64,000 bases of DNA, taken from NCBI GenBank assembly GCA_963693285.1, contig OY848918.1, positions 19,541,484-19,605,483 on the forward strand, read 5' to 3'. The position numbers and the translations under genes were made by a program. The stretch's first letter is position 1, and the number at the start of each line of letters is the position of its first letter. The notes beneath the pieces are model-generated. The model did not search any database, had not been told where the DNA came from, and worked only from the letters and a program-made list of their open reading frames with translations. Source of the stretch: Xestospongia muta (taxonomy: Eukaryota; Porifera; Demospongiae; Haplosclerida; Petrosiidae). Of this stretch, positions 34,137 through 46,100 are shown piece by piece.

Positions 34137-37100
34137 GTAAGTCTAGTAAGTCTATAATCTTTCTATTACTATGTCATTATCCCTATATATCACTGTGATA
34201 CTAACTAAACTCACAAATCAGTGTTATTGTATAGACAGAATATCTTTCTAAAAGATGGTCTTTTAGTTATAAGGGCTGATCTGTATACTCACTATACTAC
34301 ACTACATGATACATGTTGTCCTTATAATAGAATGGACAACTGTTAGTGGCAGCTGAAGATGGAGACATTGAAGTAGTCAAATCTACTATTGAACAAGGTG
34401 CTGATGTAAACTATTCAGACTGGGTAAGTTACTAGCTCTCAATATTTAAGTATATATCTCAACAGTAAAGCCTATTTTTCATATACAGTGAGTTTTTATA
34501 AATAAGTCTAAGATCCAATAATTATCATATCACTACACACTGTATCATCATTATAGTATGATGTTGGTTGAGCTATAATACATGAGAAGGTCTAGTCTCA
34601 TCCCCAGACCTACTCACAAGCTAAAATAGGTCTGATCACACGAGTTAATTTTTGTGACCCCTACTTTAGCTTGTGAGTAGGTCTGGGGATGAGACTAGGG
34701 ATGGTCTAAATTTAATATAATAAATCCCTGTGTGATTTTAATCTATAGTGTAAGAGTTTCTTTCATTTTCTGTGTCATCTCCTAATAATAAAAAGTGTTA
34801 ATATTACTGACATGATGTGTACATTTGTTGATCTAATAACTATGTTACTGAATTATTCTAACAGAGCCAGTCTATATCTATCATATAACACAAACTTATG
34901 AAGGACAATATTCTTATGAATTTACTTTTAATATAGCATTTGCAAAATAGATTTTCTGGAATTATTACAAGATTTTATGCCATGCTCATATTTACTCACT
35001 CATTGTCCTCATAAGTTTACAATCTACCAGAATGCTAATAAAACTCTGATAAGTATAGTTTTTTAAAGTATCAAACAGAAACCTTGATTCTGATTGTATC
35101 AACAAGTTGTATACATACATACCTAACTATGGTCTATTTTTATAGAGAGTCCTTAGGTTTATTGTATTCCAGCATTTAAATTTGAGAAACAATTAGTACA
35201 CACAATTAATTATAACATTAGAGAGATTGTGGTAACATATAGGAAATGGTAAGTTTAGTAAAATGTTCTTCATTTGCCAAAATGTTTTCCTCCAGCATTT
35301 TAATTAAAGACATGACAATGGGCAGAACAATTCATTGTATTTAAATTTGCCAAAGTTTATTTTATATCTATATGATCTCCTTACACAATTACCTATTACA
35401 GATGTTACATTTAGCTGTGTATTGCCACAAAAATAAGTCTATTTGCTGGTTCACACTTTATATAATAACAATATTCATAACCTACTAATAATTTGATTAA
35501 TAATATTATGACAATGAATAAGATTAAGTTTGTAATTTTAATAACAAGAGTGACCTTTTATATTCAGAGGTCAAACCAGTATGTTGTATATTTTATGATT
35601 ACAAGCAAAACATATAATGCTAACATATCCACAGACTACTAAACTAAATGTTGGTACAGTAAATAATGTTAGAAGTCTCTTAGCTAGAGAGGTATTATAG
35701 TTAATAAGAGACATTTTTGACTTTATTTTGTCGGAACAAGTAATAGGGAGATATTAGAAGAGCTAAAAAATTTCATAAAGTATTAGACTAGTATGGTGAT
35801 CTTGTCCCTTTGCTTAGAGAGGATGAGTCTAGAGACAAATGCATAATTCATATTTTCATAATTTCCTCATTAATGAGTTACATGATACACTTCCTGGTAT
35901 GTTCATAATTAAGTATTTATGTTCATATTATTGTCTCTCCTTAATCGAGCATGTGTCGTTTATAATGCGACTCTCCGCGAATTCCTGCTCGCTATAAAAG
36001 GGGGGTGGGCTGCCCAGAAGAATGTGACGCCTACCAAAGAGTGAGATGGTGGCAATATTCAAACCTAGAAATCGTTCTAGATAGTAGTCATACCAACCTG
36101 AACAACCCACGCAAAACATCTATAATAGTTAGCTCTAGGTACAAACACGTGTTATGTCAATTATGCATTTGATAATATTAGATAATAACTTTTATTGCTG
36201 TACTGAATTATACATGACAGAATCAAAGATGCCTGACACAAGACCATAGTTGTCTAAATCAGATTGCCCAGCAGGAGTTAGAACTTTTCTAACATGGTCC
36301 AACCTTCTCTTGAACACCTTCTTCCCCTCTAGATTGTCAAAGTCGATCACAAGAGAAAGTCTTACACGTTTTCTACTGTTCGCCATTTCACTACAGAAAC
36401 TTACACATATCCAAATAAACGGGAATATCTGCACTGAACATACACATAATATTAATTAAGCAGCTGTTGTAACAGCTACAGGAAGTGCATATTATGATGT
36501 AAACAGAAAAAGAAACACAGCTTCCATTTTTTTGATATTGAAAAGTTTTGTGTGTGCCATTTTGTGGGCAGCCCAGCCCCCTTTTATACTGCATATGCTC
36601 GTTTAAGCTGATAATTCCTTCATGAATGAATAGCAAACATTATAATTATACATCAATCATAGGAATTTAGAGAATATATTAAATGTTTCCAAACTTGGGA
36701 AAACTACACATGTTGCTCAAAAACATTTTGACCTGGTGATTGTATGCATGTATTATATACTGAATGTATACTATACCTGTATCCAGGAAGAACAATAATA
36801 AAAGTATCTGGATACCAATTTTTTAGCATAATTGTACAAAAAATTGCCCAGCAACCACATATACAAAATAGTCTATTCAAAATATTTTTATATGGTATAG
36901 CGAATTTTTTGGGGGGGGGGGGCAAAAGTTTTGTGGACATCAAATTTTTTTTAGTTCGTGGTAAAAATTTTGTGGTCAAGCAATCTAGTCCAAACCACAT
37001 CCCCTTACACATGAGGTGTACAAATGGCGTGCTTCGAAATTCAAGCCATAATATGAGGCTACTACCAGTACAAAGGGATCTGGGATGCTAAATTTGGGGA

Positions 37101-40100
37101 CCAACTTGATTGCCAAAGAGGGATGAGTTGGCAGCTACAATTGAAGTTGATGATACAGATTGTGCTAAAGGCCACGTGGATTGGTAGTTTGTTTTTTTCC
37201 CTCTTGAAGTATCAAAATGAGGCCATACTGAATCTAAGACTCACTGATCAACAATGTGATAACGTGCATGCAACCATGTGTACACATGAATGGGTCTGGC
37301 ACATTTCATCCAATTAACTTTCATGGGTAAATATTTTGTGGTTTGTTTCTTAGCCACAAAAACCATAAAAATTTCCCCCCACCCTTCCCGAAAAATCCTC
37401 GCTATATGGTACAACATGTGTAGTTTTGTCAAATAACATAACAAATGTCATATTAAGTACATGTAAGTCTATCAGTATCAGTACAGTGGAATATTATACC
37501 CCTGAATAATGGAAACCTCATTTACAATGACAAATTGTGTGGTCGGAATGAATTCCCATTTAATACACATTACTTGTTGACTCAGAAAATATGGAAACCT
37601 TCTGTATTATATAATAAATGCTTTTTACGAGTGATTGTAGCAAAGAGTCATCACTTCTAATGTCCAGTTAATGAATACATTGTAATGGATTAGTGAAATG
37701 ACAAAGGTATAGCTTAATACAGCTTTGTAAACCTGTAATGACAGCCCTCACATACAGGCTTAGTAAAATATATTGATATTATATTGTAAATAATTATGTT
37801 AACAGCTTCTTGTCATGATTCTAATACTATATATAAACAGAAGCTTAGAATGTTATATAACAGTTACTCTAGTAACACAAACTATCTCTACAATTATACA
37901 AGGAAATAATATAGCAAAGTTTTTATATGTTAAATTATAGTTTCTAATACATGGCAGTGTTTTTACACTCAGTCTATAAGTATGATGTACCAGTGATTTG
38001 TAATGTATGTTGTACTGTCTTCACTGTTGTCATCAGATAAAGATAACTATGATAGTCACTAAGTCATATGTCCAGCCAGTGTCATTGTTTGATGGCTGGT
38101 ACATGTTGTAAATAGAGTCTCTTTACTTCCCTAATCAATAGTATATTTATATGATATAATTTCCTTAATAATTATTGATACTATATATCAACAAATAGAT
38201 ACTGTGAATAATAAATGAACATACTTAAAAATGATTGACAAAAGGAATTTTGCCAATAACAACCAACTGACAAAGTAGGGCATTATATAGAATGTGATCT
38301 CTATAATAAGATATATGCCTTATATTACGTAACTATCATGAGTGTATCTCTTATTTGTTCATATTTTCTACACTTATCACATTAGTCCCAGCTTATATCC
38401 TGATTACCTCAAGAATACATTTATGGCTTGTAGAGTACATCCTTTTGCTTGATAAGCACTATTTTACTGACATATAGTATACACTTACATGATCTATTTT
38501 ACATATGAGAGGTGTCTAAAGCTATAAAAGTTGTAAAATTTTGATTTATATACAGTTCTAATTCAAAAACATGATCTCAGTGTCTACATGACAATTAATG
38601 AACAATTACATGTTTTTGAAGTTAAGTTTTAAATATGATGTTTTCAATCCAACTTGACTGAATACCCACCAATATAACCTCATCAAGTGTTAGCTTTCTC
38701 AGTAGTCTTTAAAAGTTACAAACATTGCTGTAAAAGGACACATATGTAATTAATATTGTCTTTATAACAGTAAATAGACTCATTACTTGCTGTGTTTGTC
38801 AGAGATAAACATACAAGGATTAATTTCTATAAATCATATATGTCAATAGTATAAAGGATACAATGTAGTCATAATTACATAGATACAAGCTTTCAATGTA
38901 GTACAAATACAATATCACATAATCAGTAATTAGTGTGTATAACCATACTGTGATACAATTTAAAGTAGTAGTCAACAATGTGACATAGTGTACTAGTACA
39001 GTCTATGTACATGTATTTCTTTGTATTGTGTTATTAATGTTGTCTATATCTTTTAGGACAAGTATACTCCTTTGCACTTTGCTGCAATGAATGGAAAGAC
39101 TGAAGTTGTTACACTGTTAATAAAAAGTGGAGCTAATTTAGATACTCTTACTAAGGTTAGTATCAAATATTTACTATACTACATACTAGCGATGTGTCCA
39201 TTACAGTCTCAATGTAATCAACTTCCATTATTACAATATTGGATCATTTCAACATTATCATTACATTTACTTCAACAAAAGTACAGTACCAATTTATTTC
39301 CTTAGAAGGCTTAAACTAACAGTGAAATGGAAGTAAATATGCTCTTTCAAAGTGTTAGTGAATTCTGTCATTTTTATAGTTTTCACATACAATTTCTTGT
39401 AGGATCAAGAATGCTTTTAGAATCTAGATATACCTCTTTGCAGTTAAAGTGTGAAAAGACTAATGTGATTTCGAAAGTTCAGCATGAACACAAAGCCTTG
39501 TACAACGCAAAAATTGTTTGCTTTGACAGAATGCTTTGTGTTACAAGCTTAAAGTCTCTCATATAGCTGTAGCTATCATAGGTGAGATGTATCTCCAAGA
39601 ATGTATCTCTCTTTCTCAAATGTGGCGACAATCATCAAGTCAAGTCAATATTGGGAGAATTTTTACAGATTTTGTATCCATCGAACAAATTGATTTTTGT
39701 TGCAATAGATAAACAAGTAGTAGCTTAATTTATTATAACATTTGAAGGTTAATGTACATAAAATTTAATACTTAGAACCAGAAATGTTTATATTATAGGC
39801 TGTGTCACGGATTATACTCTGACCTGGTTGAGTTAAGCTACCCAGACATGTAAATAACTCAGCCATTTTACGTGGTATCCGTATGGAACCTGTACGAATC
39901 AATTCAGCTTACAAATGCACATTTTATATGTAAAATGTGGCTCTCTAGTGCTACAAAAGACTTAACAACTATAAACTCCATCCATTTTCAATGGCATACT
40001 TTATCATACTTCAAATTCCACACCTTTGAATAACACTATTCATCTTAAGAAGTCAGCCGTGTGTCACGTGTCAATTCAAAATTACAGTTCTAATTAAATG

Positions 40101-43100
40101 AACAGATGTTCTATTATAACAATCAGTAATTCATTTTTATTAAAATAATAATCAGGTCTTGTCTTTTGCAATTTAAGACAGCTATAAAGCCACCATAGTT
40201 CTGAAAAGAACCTTTTAACAAAGAAGGAAGACTGAGAATGCATAGAAATATTCGTCATCAAAACTATCTTGATGCTGGGACATAAACTCTTGTGGTATCA
40301 GCAGTTTATATAAGAGGTCCTTGAGTCCATTGATGTCTGTTGAGTTTCTTGAAATAGTCATTGACATTCATAACAACCTCCTTTTTTTGTGACCTCAGTC
40401 TTTTTTCCCTTTGCATCTTCATGAGCATGAGAGAAAATGTGGTCTGTTCACATGACATTCACATAAACAAATAATGAATAACACTAAAATGTACTTCAGT
40501 GCTTAGTACATATAAGCCATATATTATAAAATGAAATGATCATAAATACTGACAATTATTTTTTACAGGCAAATGATACTCCTCTTCATTGGGCTGCTTA
40601 CTTTGGCCATTTTGATGTAGCTGATGTGCTAATAAAATCTGGTGCATTATTGGATGCCATTAACATTGTAAGTGTCTTCATTATTAAACATGTTGTTATT
40701 ATACATGACTGTATTTTGTATGTAATGTTGTTATTAATTTATGTAATTATGTAGTTATTTGTGGTTTTGTCACTTCATATAACTACATATTATCACAATC
40801 TAAACAAAATGGCTACATTTACTATAAACCTAGCATTAACTAGTCGCTATTTTAATTACTTGTAGTCCATTATATAAGCTAAATTATTTGACACTCTCAG
40901 TAGCAACAAAGCTAATATACAGGACACTGTTTATTTCTTTGAATAATATGCTCTGTCATTTCATATTGAGAGGTTTGTGTGATAAGATTTTCTGTTTGTC
41001 AATAATTTTAATACGTTTACATAAGAAGTGTGTTTTTCAAACTACTGTTCATATTATAGTATGTCCAAGTTGAGTTGGGCCACCCTGACATGTAAATAAC
41101 TTTGCCATTTTACATGCTATCTGCATAGAACTTGCACCAATTGATTCAGCTCGCAAACGCGCTATTTATATATAAAATTTGGCTCTCTAGTGCTACGAGA
41201 AAGTATCAAACTAAAAAAATCCATACATTTTCAATGGCATCTTTTGACATACTTTGAATTGCACGCCCTTGAGGATTTAATTAAAATCTCTTCTCACCTT
41301 GAGAAGTCAACCATTTGTGACGTGGCAATTCAATATTATAGTTCTAATTATACGAACAAAATTTTATTGTAAATTCATTGAAATAATTATCAGGTATTGT
41401 ATTTTGTGAATTTTGGGCAGCTATAAAGCCACCGTGGTTTTGAAAAAAACCTTTTTACAAAGAATGAAGACTGAGGATGCCTAAAATGTCATCAGAACTA
41501 TCATCAGATTGATCAGAACCATCAGACTCATCTGATCACTTCCAACTCGAATAATGAACTCATCCACTAATTTTTCATAGAGGCCATCATTAGACCAATA
41601 GTGGTCTTCAAAGTGGATCTTAACATGTTTAACGAGGCTCTTCCAACTGTCAGGTGTCACAACATCAAAACCCTCCCATGCCAGCTGCTCTACCTCATGG
41701 AGATTGAATGCACGAGCATTGGCCTTGATGTGACCTTTAACTTGTGCCCATGCCCACTCAATAGGATTGAGAGTGCAGTGAGCAACAGGAAGTCGGACCA
41801 CCTCATGGCCTACATGATGTACAGATTAATAAATAAAATGGCATCTTGACTGAGTACTTACCAGCAGCAGCGGCCATGTCATCAACAACATAGTGAGGAG
41901 TAGGTTTCAATCTTTGTATGATGCTATATAATTCAGCTTTCAAGGCATTTGTTGGGAATTCAATTCCCTTTGCCTGAAGCCAATCTTGCATCTTTTGCTT
42001 TGTCCAACTTTTGACTAGGACACGGTCACTACGACAACTATGATATGAGGCATTATCCATGACAATAAGACTGTTAAGTTGAACATTAGGGAGAAGTTTG
42101 GTAGCAAACCACTCCTCAAAATGATCATCAGTCATCTCATCATGGTAATCGCCAGTATTTTTTTTTGGATCTGAATATAAGAGTGGTGTTGGGAATCCAA
42201 CCAGTCTCACTACCAGCTCCAAGAATAATAAGCCGTGCACCCTTCCCTGGAGGCCTTCTTATACTGCCAAGAGTTTCACCAGTCACATCATCCCTCTCCA
42301 CCCAAGCACAATCCTTACCATTGTGAGGATTGGCTCATGTTTCATCAAGGTAAACAACTGGCCTATTCTCTTGACGGTTATTGATCATTCGACGAAGGTA
42401 AGCATGCCTCTGTTCCATAATACGAGGTTGTTTGTAGTAGTGGTATCTGTCATCCACTTTCTTATGTCTATGAAGTACAATATTAATAGACATCATAAAA
42501 AAAGTTATGATGATTCACTTGAAACTCATTTCCTTTAACAAAATGTGAAAGGGTTCACCTCTGACCACGAAAGAGGTTATCCTCTTTTAAAACAACAAGC
42601 AACTTGGCAAGTGTCACATGTTCTTTCACCTGATAAAGTTGGTAGATTCTTCGTCTGATGGCTTCATGATCAAAATCATCAACTAGCAGGGGTCTGGAAA
42701 ATCTATATCTCTTTGTTGGTGTAGAAAACACAGCTCCACCAGGGTCAGCTTTCTCTTTCCATAGTCTCTTGATGGAGGTACGTGAAACCCCCGTAGCATC
42801 ACAGGTTCTTTTGAGAGGCCCTTGAGTCCCCTGATGCCTACTGGCTTCCTTGAAATAGTCATAGACATTTGCAACAACCTCCTTTGTTTGTGATCTAAGT
42901 CTCTTGCTTCTTTGCATTTTCACAAGCACGAAAGACAACGTAGTCTGTTTGCATGACATTCACGTGAACAAATAATGAATAATATTAAAATGTGCTTTAG
43001 TGCTAATTCCATTAATTAGGTGAGAAAATACCTCACCTTACATTCCATACATGCAACAGCTTTTTTTTAATGAAGGTCCCAACTCAACTCGGACAGAGTA

Positions 43101-46100
43101 TAATCATTATGATAAAATATTAATAGCAAGTAACAACAAATGATACAGTACATTACTCACAAAATCATTAACTCACTATTACCACAACCAACTATTTAGT
43201 GTGTTTCTGTCATTTCTTACACCAAACTACTTGTATACAATCAATAAACATTGCATTGTGTATTGTGAAATATACACCTGAGACATATTAACATGTGACC
43301 ATAAATATGATAATTGTACCTAATGTGTAAACAAGTGCTTGCATTGAAAGCATTTCTATGTGCCCATCTATATATCAACAAATACATACTGTGAATAATA
43401 AATGAACATACTTAAAACTGATTGACAAAAGAAATTTTGCCAATAACAACCAACTGACAAAGTAGGGCATTATATAGAATGTGATCTCTATAATAAGATA
43501 TATACCTTATATTACGTAACTATCATGAGTGTATCTCTTATTTGTTCATGTTTTCTACATTTATCACATTAGTTCCAGTTTATATTCTGATTACCTCAAG
43601 AATACATTTATGGCTTGTATAGTACAGCCTTTTGCTTGATAAGCACTATTTTACTGACATATAGTATACACTTACATGATCTATTTTACATATGAGAGGT
43701 GTCTAAAGCTATAAAAGTTGTAAAATTTTGATTTATACACAGTTCTAATTACAAAACATGATCGCAGTGTCTACATGACAATTAATGAACAATTACATGT
43801 TTTCGGAGTTAACTTTTAAATATGATGATTTCAATTCAACTTGACTGAATACCCACCAATATTACCTCTTCAAGTGTTAGCTTTCTCAGTAGTTTTTAAA
43901 AGTTGCAAACATTGCTGTAAATGGACACATATGTAATTAATATTGTCTTTATAACAGTAAATAGACTCATTACTTGCTGTTTTTGTCAGAGGTAAACATA
44001 CAAGGATTAATTTCTATAAATGATATATGTCAATAGTATAAAGGATACAATGTAGTCATAATTACATAGATACAAGCTTTCAATGTAGTACAAATACAAT
44101 ATCGCATAATTAGTAATTAGTGTGTATAACCATACTGTGATACAATTTAAAGTAGTAGTCAACAATGTGACATAGTATATAATAAATAAACAGTGGAGCT
44201 AATCTAGATTTTGTTTATGTGGTTAGTATCAAATATTTACTATACTACATACTAGTAATGTGTTCATTACAGTCTCAATGTAATCAACTTCCATTACAAT
44301 ATTGGATCATTTCAACATTATCATTACATTTACTTCAACAGTTATAATTAGATCAATAGTGCTGTTTAATGATGCGAGGTTATTCGTAGTAGTAGTGTCC
44401 TCCTCTGTTATCCTCTTTTAATACAACAAGAAACTTCGCAAATGTCACCTGCTCTTTGGCCAGATAGAGGTTATACATTTTTCATCTGATGGCTACACAA
44501 TCAAAATCATCAACTAACAGGCATTTAGAGCGTCTGTATCTCTTTGTTGGAGTTGAAAAAACAGATCCAGCAGTGTCAAATTTCTCTTTTCGTAGCTTTT
44601 TGATGCTGGCACATAAAAATACTGTGGCATCAGCAGTTTGTTTACCATGCCACCAATAGAAGAAAGGATGAAGATGTCTATTCTTTCTCTTAGGTTAAAA
44701 ATATCACTAATTTTAAGAGCCTACATATCATCACAATATAAATGTAATGCAGTTGACTTAAGACCTTACCTTTGTTTATTGTTATATAGACTGACCTGTT
44801 AATTAGTGTTAATGTGCTAATTAGACCTTATCATATTTAGTCTATACTTCTTTGTTGTCTGGTTACCTTGCTCTTGTTTATTGTTCTTTTATATTGTTCT
44901 TTGTTTGTAAACTTTATTTAAGTTCTGTATTTTGCTTTGTGAGTTAAGTCAAAGTTGAGAACACGGAACTCTCTGTTGGTACAGTCGTTGCATTACATTG
45001 GCGCAGTGGGTAGGATCTACTTCTGGAATTATGGCAGCTCGACCATTAGTCCTACCGGAGCCTTTCACAGGAGAAGGCAGTTGGGATCAGTGGATTGCTC
45101 ATTTTGAGAATGTTGCTGCAGTCAACGCTTGGGATGATGCAGCCAAGCTCCTCTGGCTGAGAGCCAGACTAACTAAGAGAGCTCAAACCGCATATCAAAA
45201 GTTCACAGAAGAAGCGAGAGCTAGTTATGAACAATCTAAGACAGCTCTGCAAGAAAGATTCGAACCAAAATGCAAACGAGAATTGTACCAGGCAGAGTTC
45301 CAGACACGAAGGAAGCAGAGGACAGAGGGTTGGGCCGATTATGCTGAAGACCTCAAGATCTTAGTCGATAAAGCATTCCCTGACCTGCAAGAAGACGCTA
45401 GAGATCTACTAGCAATGAATCACTTCCTAAACCAACTAGATAATCCACAGGTTGCTTTTAGTGTGAAGCAGTCGCGCCCACGGAAGTTAGACGAGGCAGT
45501 AGCTGCTACTCTCGAGATGGAGTCATTTGCCCGACCTAAAGCGGCTCGAGTGGCACAGATAAAACAAGATGATAACCCCGTGTCATCGGTTACAAAAGAC
45601 CCCTCCGATGCCATTATGTCCATGATGAAGCAGATGATGGAGAGAGTGGAGAAACTCGAACAAAATCTATCGTTTGGTTGTAGCAGCAGAGATCGTAATA
45701 CAAGACGAGCCCCTCCCACCCAGGAGCAAAAACGCTCTCCACCTTCGACGGAAGTAATTTGTAGAAAATGCGGAAGGAAAGGTCATTATGCTCGGGGGTG
45801 TGCAGTTCGACGACCTGGTAACCAGCAGGGAAACGAGACACCCTTGCAGCTGTGAGTCGAGCTAGCAAGGGTTACCACCAAGAGACTCAACAGTACATAC
45901 AAGTATCTCCAATTACTTCAACTTCAACTTATAAAATTACTGCAACCATTTATAACTTACCTGTTTCTTTTAATTTAGACACTGGCTCAGCTGTTACTCT
46001 GATTAGAAGAGATATCTGGGAGGTAGTACAACCTTCAGACTGTCAGTTGATACCTTGGACTGGGCCACGACTTGTTGGAGTCGAGGGAACGCCACTTCAT

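Larger units (their letters stand above)
35993..36588. mobile_element. Small element with convergent twin TATA promoters
   Basis: A 24-bp block, TATAAAAGGGGG, one variable base, then TGGGCTGCCCA, occurs at 35993-36016 on plus and at 36565-36588 on minus with one mismatch. The two face each other around a 64-residue minus-strand ORF. GC content is clearly higher than the surrounding intron. Outside the block the arms do not match, so this is not a simple terminal repeat. Confidence 0.65.

Noticed and set aside
36744..37091. ORFs on both strands around the 13-G run
   Set aside because: Both are artefacts of the inverted repeat element and translate the poly-G/poly-C ends as Gly or Pro.
44998..45030. 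Gag start upstream of the first ATG
   Set aside because: The open frame begins in the primer-binding site with no ATG. ATG 45031 is the first usable start.
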